A stretch of DNA of 64,000 nucleotides from Lutraria lutraria (lineage: Eukaryota > Mollusca > Bivalvia > Venerida > Mactridae), in contig OZ026836.1 in assembly GCA_964023205.1 (NCBI GenBank), positions 4,471,501 to 4,535,500 on the forward strand, given 5' to 3'. This document shows, piece after piece, positions 12,600 to 43,187 of the stretch (its first letter is position 1; every line of letters starts with the position of its first letter). The notes under the pieces are model-generated. The model did no database searches and was not told where the DNA came from. It was given only the letters and a program-made list of their open reading frames with translations. The translations under genes and the position numbers were made by a program.

Positions 12600-13740
12600 T
12601 CTAGAGTACTGTGGTATTAAAGCCTTGGAAAACCTGGCTTCGTGGTATTGTCACGTTTCTTGTTAATATTTAGTGTTCATATATATCATAGAACAGGGGC
12701 ATTGTCTTCCATAAACACAACTTGTATATTCTGTCTTCTTTTTATTGTCAATATTTGTATGTTATGCGCCATGTGCATACAAACTACTATCCATATCTTA
12801 ATTATATATATCTCATTAGTTTATTATTATTATTATTTATTTTATTAATAGATGTTTTTAAATAACGCTTTATTGTTTGTATATAGTCTGTATATTCTTA
12901 AACATGCATCGGTTTTTACAGCTTTTATATAATTTGTTATTGTTGTTTACTCTAGTTACATAGTCGGCTCAAAAGTTCTTATATAGATGGCTTGTGTTAT
13001 ACTGTTGTTGCCTTACCGGCTTTAAATAAATATTATCTTATCCGCGGTGATCAGGAATTGCATTTATCTTATTACTCTGCAAACTGACCTATGGAATGAT
13101 CGAATTTATTATATAGACGATATTTCGGCATTTATTATATATTTTCATTACGTCGCCAGTTTTTGAATTTCAATATCGCGAATTATCATTAAAAGTACAC
13201 ATTTTTATACATATGACTTATATAAATGAAAATGTCTATGTTAATTGATTGTCAGACCAACACTCATACGCGTTTAATTACCATTAACAGGGCTCTACTT
13301 TCCGTACTATTATCAAAGTTCTAATCCGCACAGAACGTGTTGAACAGAATTTATCCGGTCGTATATATACTTCCGCTAAATGCAGACGTCCAGCGATACA
13401 GATGAAATCAAAACACCATGCCTAATTAGATATTTTAACCTTTTTTTACATTTAACGGGATACTAGTGATTGTCACTGGGTAATTTGTTTTTGCGAACAG
13501 ATTATGTGTTTTGAAAAAAACAATGCAACAGTCGCTTTTCTCTATTGCATTCTGTACTTTTTAATGAAACAAAATAGTTATTGATCTGAATCAATGAACG
13601 CTCTTAGTAAATATTTACAACTTTGACGTATCTAAAGTCAGGTTAAATACTGGTAAAACTGCATATTGTCATTTCTGTTTGAATTATTTTGCATTTTTTC
13701 TTTAAAATTTTCATTAATTTTAATTATCAGATGGTAAGAG
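12600..13740. other. Upstream region of the zinc-finger gene
   Basis: No gene is seen. The promoter and any 5' non-coding exon of the zinc-finger gene should lie here. A polypyrimidine stretch ending in ATTATCAG just before 13731 could be an acceptor for a 5' UTR exon, but no TATA box or other promoter element stands out. Confidence 0.4.
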
Positions 13741-13753
13741 ACTTGGCTGAAAT

Positions 13754-16700
13754 ATGAAGATTAATCGGGGAAGTATTATTCACAAGCAGTCTCCGGAATA
13801 CAGACATGCCCTGCAAGAACTCATCAAATTTGAAATGCAAGCATTGGTAAGCTCGATGAATTACTGATTTTTAGATCCTAGTTAAATTTCGACGTGGACT
13901 TCCCTCTTGATTTTATGTTTAGCTCTAGCCTATAGCAAGGACTTAAAAATATACATACATGGATTCGCAAAGTTCGTTAATGTATAGCCTATAGGCCCAA
14001 TTATTAATAATGCAATCTAATTTCTTACATTTAGCTCCAAAAAGGATTCTTTATTTTAACTTTTTTTTTACTTATTTTTATTTTGTCAGTGTTCCCACTC
14101 ACGTAAAATATTACGTAAATCACGCAATTAAATCAGCTATCACGTAAGAATGATGTAGAAGTGTAAACAATTGGGATTTTCTGAAAATCCATGAGCCATA
14201 AACGTGGCAAAGTAAAAATAAATGAATTCAATACATTGTTTTTTATCGTAGTAAAATGCCATCCATAGCGAAATGCTATAACAAGTATATAGTGGACTGG
14301 TTTGCTTGATTCGCCTGTTGAGTATCATAGGTACATTTGTAAAATGAATAAAGCAACACAGTCTTGACTAATGTCTAAAATATTAAAATAGATACACAAT
14401 TCCGGCCCTGATCCTGGCATATATAAAACACTGCTACTGGTAAACGTTGTTAACTGCGATTATGCTGATTCATCGTAGTTTGTATTTATTTAAAGAATGG
14501 AATTTCCTATTTGCAAAATATTTCGGACGCCCTGGCCAACCTGGTCGCGGATGTCATCGGTCCTTTGAGATTTCTGTCAGTCTTGGACCGACAAACTTGA
14601 GTTAGTGTCAAACACTGCATGGTTGTGCAAAATAAAGGAAAATCATTATGTGTTAACCTTTGTTTATCCTTTTCTACACATGTTTTATGCATCGTCTGAA
14701 ATTATGTCACAAAACGTAAAACAGTTCAGTTTGACTTCGGAGGAGGCCTCAGGCAGCGTGGCACTTAATTACTGCTAAGTTAATGTAAAGCTAATTTTAA
14801 AAAAGTTTATACCCCCAAAATAGTTTTCTTACCCCCAGATTTTGAACCCAGGGGGTAAGTTTAAATTTAGAAGTGAGTGGGAACACTGTTTTGTTTTGTT
14901 TACTTCCACATCAATACATTTTTTCAGGTTGAGAGATTGTCAGCTACTGGTGAAGAGGCATTAGTTCTTACTGCTAGTTGTCATGATGGGACATCCATGC
15001 AGTTTGGTTCACAAAAAGCTGAATGCTTTTTAAGGAAGCAGATGAGTCTCGGCCAAGACTTCATTTCATTTTGTAATGGTGAGTAAACCATATTATCGGT
15101 TTTCATTGGATGCAGTAAATCAATAATTCTTTTATCAGCTTATTTTTGTTGAAATAATTCTCATAGATACTTAGTCTTTCAGCTGATTGCTTGTATGATG
15201 CAAAATTAATGCCTCTGTTTTTATTTACTTTATTATAAATTGTTCATTATAAATGTAACAATATGGGTTGGGTCAGGAAAAGGACGACAACTCATAAATG
15301 TGGATTCATCTTATATTCATCTATGGTTCCTAATGCACAATGACAAATGTATTATATTGTGAATGAGTTTAACAGATAACAGTTTCACCTACACACTGAA
15401 AACACATGAAAGCATCTAGTAAATTACATATTAAATATTACATGATATTGTAAATATAAATCTGTGTATCAGAACCAAACATTATTACATTGAAAAAGAA
15501 TATCTAGTGGCCTGGATTAAAGTAAAAATAATTACAAACATAATTTATCATGATACAAATAATATGCAACCATGTAAATACAATACAACAACTCACCGTT
15601 TGTGGAACGGGTATTTACTCTCAAATTTGTTCACATGTGATGTTTTAATACCACTTCAAGTATAGCTACTGAAAACAAGGAATTAGATGTAGTGAGAAAA
15701 GGATAATAGTGATCATTATGATTAATTATGTGAAACAGTTAATCAATGTCATACAAGTTTACTGTTGAAATAGAAGATTCAAACAAGCTCACAACATGAA
15801 TTACTTAATCATCTTAAAAGCATTTATTACCAAAAGTACTTTTTTAAAAGAACATGAAAAGATAACAAAACATTACCTATAAATATGACAATCACACCCA
15901 AATAACCAAATAAATTGCAATTTAGCAGAAACCATCCGCACTCAATGAAAGATGTGAGTGAACTAACCACTGACTTGAACTAGGAAGTCATGTGACCGGT
16001 TACACAAAGTTATTGTAAAAAATTTAACTGTATTTTAATCTAATTATTCAAAACAACACTGATGATGTTTTATTGAGTTTATCAAATCATGACATACCAA
16101 ATTGTAAAATTATTTGTTATTACAATTAAAATCAACACTATTTATTGTATAATTATGAATAATGTCAACATTAAGCATGAAGATTGCTTATTTCTATAAT
16201 TATTACCCTATTTGTTAATAGATGACATTATTCAAAGCTCAGCTGATGAGATGTGTAATTCTGGAGATGAAATAGAAGATGCAGACCAAAAAGATGGTAT
16301 GTACATTGTAGGTTTTACGTATTACTGAATATAATGTTTTGTGGATTTAATTTTAGGAAACTCATATTTAAATGATAAAAATATTTTAATGGAAGTATTA
16401 GAAAGTTCATGTCGATCTATGCAATTTTTATGCCTCTCCCATTCGAACAGTAGAAAGGCATGACGTGTTATCCCTGTCAGTCCGGGCGTCCATCCTTTAA
16501 TATTTCATGGAGTCATTTCATGTATATAATAAAATACAGGCAATGTTCGATTTCCATTGAAATCAAGACATTTTCACAGGAGTTATGGCCCCTTTTGAGT
16601 TAGCTCTCAGAGACAGCATTCGTGTGCTCCGGACACATTTCTAGTTTTGCATTTATTCCTTGGATATGTCATGATATCATTAATTTTAAGGCTGTCAGTT

Positions 16701-19700
16701 ATTTTTCTGAGTATGACTCTGAACCATAGATGATTATATTGATTATTATTACGATTTATTGTTTACCTAGGTCATATTTTTTACTATGTAAATGACCAGA
16801 GGTAAAGAGAAGACACCGATTAGTTTTGAATAAAATAAATTCTGATTAAGGTTGATTACATAATTTTTATACCTTCTTTGTAATACTCCATTAGTTTCAA
16901 ACGTTTTCTTATTATGCTTTTTTCTTTCACTTGAAACATGTTGGCCTTGTGCTAGAAATACATTAGGTAAGAATCAAATCAGTATTATCAAAATGAACGG
17001 ATCATCATTTCAGATCAAGTTGAACTTCCCAAGCAATCTCCATCACAGTTGCAGTTTTCTCCACATAGAACACATGAGAGAACAAACTCTAAGAGAATAT
17101 CTTTCACTGAAGACCTTCCCAAGGATAGTTATGAAGAAGTACAGAATTCTGACTTATCAGCATCTGAGAGAAATGACAGTGCCTCATCAGTTGCAAGTTT
17201 TGCTGAGGTACAGGAAAGTAAGAAATCTAAAAATAGTCTGCAGTGTAAAATTTGCTCCAGAAATTTCAGGTCATACAAAACACTGAATGCTCACAACAGA
17301 TTACACATGGCTAAATCTTACAAGTGTGCTGTATGTGGAAAAATATTTACCATGAAGAAGAGCTATCAGAGGCATATAAAATGTCACAAACATCACCTTG
17401 TAGATAAACTGTTTGAATGTGGTATTTGTGACAAGTCATTTGCTGATCTAAATGCTTGGAAACGCCACAGGGAAATACACTTGGAAGTAAGAAATTATTC
17501 TTGTAATCTCTGTGGAAAAGCTTTTGTTGAGAAATATTCATTGCGAGTCCATCAAACTAGCCATTTCTATCCTACAAAATCTGATAAAAATGCAGATTTA
17601 AATTCTGGTTACACCTGTCATATCTGTGGAAAGCAATCAAAAACAAAGACAGAAATGAAAAAACATATGTTAACTCATTCAGCCAAAAAGTATACTTGTG
17701 AATTCTGTAACAAACGCTTTTCTGTGAAGTATAGCTACATTCGCCATAGACGAATACACACTGGGGAAAAGCCATACAAGTGTGGTTTCTGTGAGCGTTC
17801 TTTTTCAGACAGCAGTGCTTGGGCAAAGCATATCAGAACACATTCTGGAGGCAAACAGTATTCATGTGACTTGTGTTCAAAATCGTTCTATGACAAGACT
17901 TTGTGTAAGACACATATGAAAAGGCATCAAGTAAGGAAAAGTTCGAAAAGCATGGATAGGACTGAAAAGCGTAATTTTGGGATCGTATCGTCTGAGGCTG
18001 AATCCAAGTTCGACAATGAAAATAGATCAAAGGAAAGGTTAGATTTTGACAACTCTGATACAAATATTTATGATGAAGATGTCAATTTACGACTTGATGT
18101 CAGTGACAAAGAGTCTGAAGATTCAAGATTATTGGACTCAGGATTCAGTAGAGAATTGTTACCTTTGGAAGACAAGAGTAGAGTAGGAGACAGAAGTCCA
18201 GAAAAGAAATTTCCTTCATTAATTGATAGCATAGGCTTGGACGAAAAATTTCAAACTGATTTTGTTGAGAGACACATGCCTTCTAAGCCATTGGAGTCAG
18301 ATAATGAGTTTATATCAACAGCATTTCCTGATGATTCTGAGCTTCTAGCTAATGAAACTGAGACAGACGGGAATGATTTGGATTGCATTTCTTCAAATTA
18401 TGAATGTGATTCGCCTTTAAAGACTAATTTCAACAAGCCAGAAGAAACTGACTTAAAACCAGACAGAAAAAATACTCGTAAACGGTCAACTTTTGGTAAG
18501 CATTCGTCTGAATATTCAGCTAAGTGCAAAAAATGTAATAAAAAGTTTCATCAAGAATCTTTACTGAAGCAACATTTACAGTTTCATTGTATGATGAAGT
18601 TATATAAGTGTAGATACTGCAGTAAACAACTCACTACGAAACAAAGTTTGATCCGACATGAGAGAATACATACCGGAGATCGTCCGTATCAATGTTATGT
18701 TTGTCAAAAGACATTTGCTGATAACCATGGCTGTATTAGACATATCAACACTCACTTTACTAAAGAAAGTAAGACAAGTACTGGTGTTGGGAAGTTAAAA
18801 CATCAAACATCTACCAGTTCTTCATTACAGCAGAGAAACAGTGACACTTCAATGCAAAGATCCGTCTTATTAACACCTGTTGTTTCAGAATGTCCATCAA
18901 GTCCATCTGGTTTTGAATGTTCAACCCTCCATGATCACACTGAATCAGTGTCTGTTTCGGAAACTCAAAGTAAAGGGCCATGTAATGATACAATTGAAAG
19001 TGATGCTGTTGTATCTCTCTGTCATGACAGTAGTAAAAATAATAAACCATCTGCTAAAGACAATATGGATGAGAAGAAGTTCTTTAAGTGTCTTCGTTGC
19101 CCTGCCTTGTTTCCTAATGAAAAACTTTGTAGTGAACACATAAAACTGTCATGTGTGAACAAGTATACAGATGAAATAGGAACAAATAAAAGCCCAAAGC
19201 AGCCAGTTGAACAGAAATTGAAAAATATTTATCAGTGTATGCTTTGTCTTAAAATGTTCAGTGAAAAGGATTATTGTCAGAAACATATCAATGATGAATG
19301 TCAGAAGAAGACACCACTTGTAAATGACTATTGTGACATGTCATCCATGTTGGTAGATTCTGATACAGATGCTACAGCTAATGTTGAATCCCTGCCAGAG
19401 TTACCTTTCCCTACAGTTACTAGTGAACCCTGCTATCTTGATACACAGCAAGATGAAATACTTCTATTTCCCAATGCCAACATTTCTCAATCTAATTTAC
19501 AGACTTCAAGTTTCTTACCATCTGTTTCAACACCTGTGATACAGTCCAGTTTGAATGTGACACAGTCTACACAATCTTTGACCCAATCCACTCAGTCGGT
19601 TTCAAAATCACCTATTACTGTGAACCAGTCAACTTTAAAAGCAGCTCAGTCAAAGTCATCTACTACAGATAAAATAACCAGCAAAGCTCAACAAAGCACA

Positions 19701-20219
19701 CTATTGTTCATTCCAATTGGTCAAGTGCCAGGACAGAGCTCAGCAACTCTATGTTTACAATCTGCTAGTCAATCAGGAAGTAACTTGTCCCCATGTGAAC
19801 CTTCCTATACAGGTCTCCAACAAAAGCCACTTGTGAACATAGGCCCAAACAAGTATCTTTTAACCAGCCACAGTATTGGTCTTGTTGGGGCGCCGAATGT
19901 GAATCCTCTAACCAATCAGAAAGGTGGAAAACAGAAAAGGGCTATATCACCAGAATCTGACCTCAAGGAAAGAACTTGCAGTATTTGCTCAAAAGTGTTT
20001 ACTACAAAGCATATTTTAAAACAGCATACTCTTATTCATATGGAGAGGAATTTTGGCTGTAAATTTTGTATGAAGAAATTTCATAATAAGTATGGGCGGG
20101 ATCGTCATGAACGAATCCATACAGGTGAAAAGCCATTCTCCTGTCCAACATGTAAAGAAGCATTTTCTGATAATAGTACTTACAGAAAACATACATGGAA
20201 ATGCTGCAGTGGTAAATAA
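13754..20219 (+). CDS. C2H2 zinc-finger protein, 16 fingers
   Basis: Four coding exons join in phase: 13754-13846, 14928-15078, 16222-16296 and 17014-20219, all with GT/AG introns, giving 1174 aa. The start is the first ATG after an in-frame TGA at 13748. Residues 1-82 form a compact non-finger N-terminus (HALQELIKFEMQALVERL, then SFGSQK-like text) that I do not recognise; 83-180 is acidic and Ser-rich. Fingers 1-8 lie at about 183-412, 9-11 at 609-691, 12 and 13 (C2HC type) at about 795 and 845, and 14-16 at 1092-1170, the last also ending in Cys. TGEKP-type linkers join fingers 6-7, 10-11 and 15-16, which supports sequence-specific DNA binding. A Gln/Ser/Thr-rich stretch lies at about 935-1010. 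Most likely a nuclear transcription regulator; target unknown and no vertebrate orthologue named. Confidence 0.9.
13936..13987. mobile_element. Possible decayed micro-element relative
   Basis: In intron 1 of the zinc-finger gene. It starts CAAGGACTTA and is bracketed by 10-bp direct repeats TAGCCTATAG (13926-13935 and 13985-13994). The right end does not match the CCTTG terminus, so it may be a diverged or one-ended insertion. Confidence 0.35.
16425..16645 (+). repeat. Interspersed repeat in zinc-finger intron 3
   Basis: It runs from a TTTATGCCTCTCCCATTC block to GTGCTCCGGACACATTTCTA. The 3' part matches 48942-49024 (AATACAGG, TTCGATTTC, TCCGGACACAT, TCTAGTTT). The style is common in bivalve genomes (general knowledge). 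No coding capacity. Confidence 0.65.
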
Positions 20220-20400
20220 AAGTGCTATGGAAAGAAGTTGTTATGAAATTGGTATATTCAGACTTATATTTCAGATGGTTTTCTTTCATGGAGTGTTAGA
20301 AGCATACTCTAAAGTAGTTTATTTGTTGGCTATGATGAAGGGTCTGTCTGTCTGTTGTCCACTGTTTACATAATTATATACATGTAGTCCGGTGCTAATG

Positions 20401-20406
20401 AATAAA
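20401..20406 (+). terminator. Candidate poly(A) signal of the zinc-finger gene
   Basis: AATAAA lies 182 bp after the stop codon. A later AATAAA at 23023-23028, also on the plus strand, is an alternative that would give a 2.8-kb 3' UTR. Confidence 0.4.
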
Positions 20407-20779
20407 ACATGTATATAGATCAAATTTCTTAGTGGTTTGAACAATATGTATGAGAAGTCAGTGGTAGTGATAATTAAACATGGAATGTATTTTTTTACTC
20501 TGAGTCCAGTTTTATAAATTTATATAGGTCACTAGGTGCACAGGTTCAGTAAAGGTTGCTTAAAATGTCATTGTCCTCACTTGGTTTTTCATGGCAACTA
20601 AAAATTGTGTGGCTTCATTTGATTTTTCTTGATATGTAACTTAAATGCCCTTTTACTGCAAGCATCTAGTCAAAATGAAGTGAATCAGATCAGTTCTGGA
20701 GGAATTTTTAGCTGTTAGTAATTTACACTGATGGCAAGTAGGCTTGCTGTTGTATCATTATTTATAAAATATCTATTTA

Positions 20780-21173
20780 CAGGGCTTGACACTAACTTTT
20801 CCAAGATGTAGTCTGCAGGACTACTAGCATAGCAAATGAGGAAGTCCTTGCAAATTATAGGTAGTCCTTATTTTAATTAATAAAAAACATGTTGGTCATT
20901 TTATTTCGATGCCTATCGAGTGCACTATATGAGAATACAAGACAAGTATGAATCTCAGACTTTTACAAATGTATTGAACAATGTTATACAGGTTACATCA
21001 CATAAGATCTAATAAAAGTTTATAAGCTTTATTATTTGATTTACTTAAATTTATAGAATTCAGGTCACCCAAATTTTAGATAGCTCGACGGAATACCCAG
21101 GTTTTAAACCAAGGTAGTCCTTAGAGAAAATAAGTGGCCTCATGCTAGCGGACCACTGTTAGTGCACACCCTG
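20780..21173. mobile_element. hAT-like non-autonomous element, 394 bp
   Basis: The left end CAGGGCTTGACACTAAC pairs with the right end, whose reverse complement is CAGGGTGTGCACTAAC. The CAGGG tips resemble hAT termini (family knowledge). Possible 8-bp target duplications are degraded (TCTATTTA versus TCTAAGTC). It carries no transposase frame and lies downstream of the zinc-finger gene. Confidence 0.55.
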
Positions 21174-22279
21174 TCTAAGTCTAGAAAAAGATTTGAGTTC
21201 TACTTTATTTGTGCTTAAAATTATTATCATATTTTGAATTGTACATAAATGTGCTACTTTTGTTATTAGTTGTAATTATATGTGAGAACCTCTAGATAAG
21301 TGGTGTAAATGATGTATAGATTTTGATGATCAATATGAAAAAAGAGAAGTCAACATATACAGGTAGAGTGTAATGTTTATTTTGCATTTATAATCAGCAT
21401 TGTACTGATTATAATACTGTTTTAAATATATTATTTTTGTGCAAATGCTTTCTGTGAATTCTTAATGTCAAACTTACCTGGTACAGGTACATTTAGCTCT
21501 TCATATATTTAAAGTATTAAGTTACTTCTGTACTTAAAAATTAGCTTGTACAAATTTTGCTTTACAATGCAATTAATCCAAACTTGACTTTGTAAATGTT
21601 TTGCATAAAATATGTTATGTTCTCAATATCATACACAGAATTAGGTATTATCATGTGAATGCTTTTAGTTTAAAACTTAGAAATTGTTCTTGACAAAGTT
21701 ACTTGAACAAGTATTTGAATAGGCATTGTCTGCTTCAGAACATCAACATAATTTATTCTTGATTATGTTCAAACATTGACATGATTTATTTCTCAAGTTT
21801 GGTTTGCTCTACAGTACATTTTTTTGCTGTGAGAAGAATCAGTTAAATGACAATTATTTGCTGTGGTTTTTGAAATTTCACTCTGTGACTGATTTGTGGC
21901 AAAACAGGTAAATATGTACAATGTACATAATTATCTATATTGATATTTTATTACTTTGGACAAGTTGAAATGGTTGATAATGTTGAATTTATTTATTTAA
22001 ACGTAACGTGTGCCTACTGACAGTTACTGTCCACAATACATTATCTTTTTTTCTCGTTTTTGTCATCTGTCTTAAATTGTAAATCTTGAAGTCAGTTACA
22101 TTGTATACTATCAGTCCAAAGTTGTCGAGAGCAAAACCATTGAAGTGGTTGATTTTATTTGAATGTAATATTTTAATGATGAAACAGTGCCAATCAAGTA
22201 CTGTAATAGCATGTTCTGATTTTTATCCTGAAAGATTTTTCTTACCTGCATCCTATAGCAAGCTATATCACCTAGTAAA

Positions 22280-22640
22280 AAATACTGAAAAAAATACTGT
22301 TACCTAGGTGACAGTAAAAAAATACTGTTAGAAATTTACTATTACCATGTGACAGTAAAAATAATACTGTTAAAAATTTACTATCACCCAGTGACAGTAA
22401 AAAAATGTTCAGTCACGTGGTTCCATGAATGTAACAGTAAAAATGTTACCTGTTTGCCTATGGGAAATTAACATTATGAAAAAAGTGAGGGGTAATAATA
22501 AAAAATACTGTTACAAATTTGCTATTACCCTGTAACAGTAAAAAAATGTTCAGTCACGTGGTACAATGAGTGTAACAGTAAAAATGTTCCCTGTTTGCCT
22601 ATGGGAAATTAACATTATGAAAAAAGTGAGGGGTGATAAT
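22280..22640 (+). repeat. Tandem repeat with 141-bp period and ACAGTAAAAA motifs
   Basis: A block containing AAAAATGTTCAGTCACGTGG, TGTTTGCCTATGGGAAAT and AAAAAAGTGAGGGGT occurs twice, 141 bp apart (near 22401 and 22542). Upstream are three shorter related units with ATACTGTTA and GTGACAGTAAAA. Each long unit contains a CACGTG E-box. Confidence 0.8.
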
Positions 22641-23754
22641 AAATACTGATAGTGAAATCTGCAACTGTACCACCACAATATATCATATGATTAAGATTGG
22701 TAACTGTGTCTGGTTGCTAAAACGTTTTCAGTTTGTAATTGATATTTATTCTTCAGCAATTTGTGAAGTAGCATGTTAATTTGTACAAATTCTGTATTCT
22801 GAAAGAATAACTAAATTGTCACTTTGGGTTGTCTTGTATTTTGATAATGTATTACAGATGTTAGTATCTGTTCAGATTCTGATGTCATTATTTGATGTTG
22901 TGTTATGAAAGATTTTGATGTATTTAGTAACATAAGTGAGCAAGTTTAGTTGATTATTTACTATTAGTATTTTGTTGTCTATATATATTATTGTAATGTA
23001 AAAGATGCATCATTACTTATGTAATAAAATGGTTGATTGTTACAAACAACTGTTGTTGTTGTTGTTGAAATTTGACTAATTTTGCTTCTCTGTTGTGACT
23101 TCAGTTGGCAGGTGGCATGTTTGAACCATAAGTAATTAAGGCATATATAATATAAAATGCCTAAGACATTTTTTACAGTAATCACCGTCATATTCAAGAT
23201 AATTGAATAACATTTACCATTCATTCTACAGAGCATGTTTCAAAATATTTCTACAACCGTTTTTAGAAGTATTCATTAGGTTAATGAAACATTACTGATG
23301 ATCAGAAATAACAAAAGTCCTTGATTTTAATGACATTTTATAATGAACAAAACCTGAGAGTTGAATGAACACAATTAAAACGTAATATATTAACAAAACA
23401 TACAACAGATCACTACTTAGAAAGTACATTAACATTTAACTCTCATTAATAAGAAATCCCAATGTCAATTAAAATTAAAGTATTTAAATGCTTTCAATCA
23501 AAGAGCATCAAAAATTGCCATAAAAAGTCGATAAATGTTAAGTTTTCATTAAGAATGTGGTCAATGCATGTGTGCCCGTTGATTGATTTTTCATTTTGCT
23601 TTACGAGAACAAATTCTTTGAGATTTCACTTGAATGAAATTAAATTTGCTTGTTCACGACATCAGCCAAGTTGGCCGATTATCACAATGATTGTCTTGTA
23701 TCTAATAATCCACTTCAACAAAACAAATGCTTGTAAGTTAGATGAATTACATCA

Positions 23755-41398
<17,644 letters not shown>

Positions 41399-41453
41399 CA
41401 CCTATAATAAATGTACAGGCTTAAACATGGAACATTATTATTGTTATATCTAT

Positions 41454-41480
41454 CAGGGACTTATGTATTATAAGTCCCTG
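41454..41480. mobile_element. 27-bp palindromic micro-element
   Basis: CAGGGACTTAT and its reverse complement ATAAGTCCCTG surround a 5-bp centre. The 7-bp flanks TATCTAT and TTTCTAT match at 6 of 7. The duplicated copy is at 44891-44919. Confidence 0.65.
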
Positions 41481-41782
41481 TTTCTATTGATATAGCTACA
41501 TTAAACAGTGTTGTTAGTTATTTATTTCAATACGCTTCAAATGAAAGAATACCAAAGCATTATGGTCAGGGAAAACTTGGCAAAAGAATTTACATGTGGC
41601 ATCCTAGTTTTTCACCAAATTTGACAGGCCAACAATGATGTTAGTGTTGAGACCAGAATTATAAAGTCTATTTGTCAAAAAAACTTCAAGATGAATCCTT
41701 AAATGACAAGTTACGATCTGAACTTTCGGTATCATCAAGATCTAAATGCTTATAATCATAGGGGACTGAAACAAACTAAGCA

Positions 41783-41854
41783 TATATGTCAGCTCAGTTG
41801 GTAGAGCATCTGACTTGCAAGCAGGAGTTCACGGGTTCGAGCTCCGCATCGGGT
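41783..41854 (+). pseudogene. tRNA-Ala(TGC)-like, probably SINE head
   Basis: It has an intact A box (AGCTCAGTTGGTAGAGC), an anticodon loop CTTGCAA with TGC, and a B box (GGTTCGAGCTC), but the acceptor stem does not pair (TATATGT against ATCGGGT). The downstream body GGGTCAGGCAAAGTGCAA then TAATGGCGGC recurs, inverted and diverged, near 42262-42295. A tRNA-derived SINE fits better than a working tRNA. Confidence 0.6.
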
Positions 41855-42179
41855 AGTCTGGAGTTCCTTCCCCTTACACTATGTTATCGGGTCAGGCAAA
41901 GTGCAATAATGGCGGCGTCCTCTGTACATTCTAAAGTATGGGTATTTTCTTATATCAAGTGATCAAGTGCTTGTGAGGGTTGGTAATGAATCCTATTTAT
42001 ATAATATATATCATAGATGTCCGTTTTTTAGATGATCACAAAAGATTTGTTGGAATCTGTGAAGACTCACGTCTGAAATTATAGCTACTTCATGAAAGTA
42101 TATATATCAACAAATAAGAAAGATCATTAAAATATCTCACCGCTGTTACAATATTAGTACATAAACAATTAAAATTAGG

Positions 42180-42201
42180 CATGTATGTATATAAGTCCTT
42201 G
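42180..42201. mobile_element. Right-half remnant of a palindromic micro-element
   Basis: ATGTATGTATATAAGTCCTT ends at 42201 without a matching left end. It sits just inside the inner edge of the left duplication arm; a left half CAAGGACTTATATG (44265) sits at the inner edge of the right arm. Confidence 0.45.
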
Positions 42202-42815
42202 GCATAACATCACAAATTGTCAGTCAAAATATTCTGTTGTCTGTGCATTACCACTGAAGGCCGCCATTATTGAGCTTTGCCTGACGTAATTGTAGAGCAC
42301 GTCCTGGAACCAAACTACGCACCGAGTACATTATTTTCCTCCTCCTATTACAAAATAATTCAGTTTTAATTTTAACAATTTATCATTTGACTGAATACTT
42401 GTTTCAACTTTTATATTGCTAGGTTTTGAACGATGTAATACATATACTATTAATTCTTGGAAGCAATGCTTGTTTTGTTTAATGAACAGGTTTAAACCAA
42501 AGTAACTTAATTCTTTCACGTTTGTACATATTTTTTTTCTGTCCAGATTTTAATGTCCGAGAACTAAGCTAGTTATGCGGGGCTAGACATACAACAAGTA
42601 ATATAAAGTTTGTCACATAAAATAAATATGTTTTAATTGCATATTGTTAAACATAATATAAATTACAAACGCTTTTATGTCGGTACTGCCACTTTTCGAG
42701 TATGATAGCCTAGGCGATCACATATTTAGAGCGCGTTTCTTTAGTACGAAATTCGTCGTGATGAATGCTTTTGATGTACGAACCGGATTACTTCGGATTT
42801 TACCCTCAATGTCTA

Positions 42816-42825
42816 TTTTGGCGCG
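42816..42825 (-). promoter_or_regulatory. Possible E2F site upstream of FIGNL1
   Basis: TTTTGGCGCG matches the E2F consensus (TTTSSCGC). It lies about 1.4 kb upstream of the first coding exon, where the non-coding first exon and promoter are expected. E2F control would suit an S-phase repair gene, but this is inference from one short match. Confidence 0.25.
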
Positions 42826-43074
42826 TAATTTCGAAGTTAGTAATAATAATTCCGAAGATTCAAGAAGATAAAAAAATTGTACATTCATTCAGGTACATAT
42901 TCCCAGGGATGCTATACTACATCTCTAATATACCCAGACATAGATAACATTATATATATCTGGTATACATACAGGTCTGATTCTTTATAGAACATGTCGT
43001 AGACTTTCTATGCGAATATATATGATGAAATCCAGTTAGTTATCTTATGTTCATGACAGCTCCATGCGTTTATC

Positions 43075-43096
43075 CAAGGACTTATATAAGTCCTTG
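43075..43096. mobile_element. 22-bp perfect palindrome with 7-bp TSD
   Basis: CAAGGACTTAT is followed directly by its own reverse complement, with no spacer. Exact 7-bp direct repeats GTTTATC lie at 43068-43074 and 43097-43103. It looks like two terminal inverted repeats fused head to head. Confidence 0.75.
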
Positions 43097-43187
43097 GTTT
43101 ATCCAAAGATACGTCTCTGCCTATACTATGTATATATGTATAGCATGGGTCTTCTTCAGAATACAGCATTCCTTCAGTTACTAAAGA

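Noticed and set aside
16993..17286. 97-codon frame overlapping the start of the zinc-finger exon
   Set aside because: Out of frame with the finger protein, and the exon 3-4 splice junction in phase explains the region better.
41783..41854. Functional tRNA-Ala gene
   Set aside because: A and B boxes and anticodon look right, but the acceptor stem does not pair and position 8 is not T; a related body sequence recurs, so a SINE is more likely.
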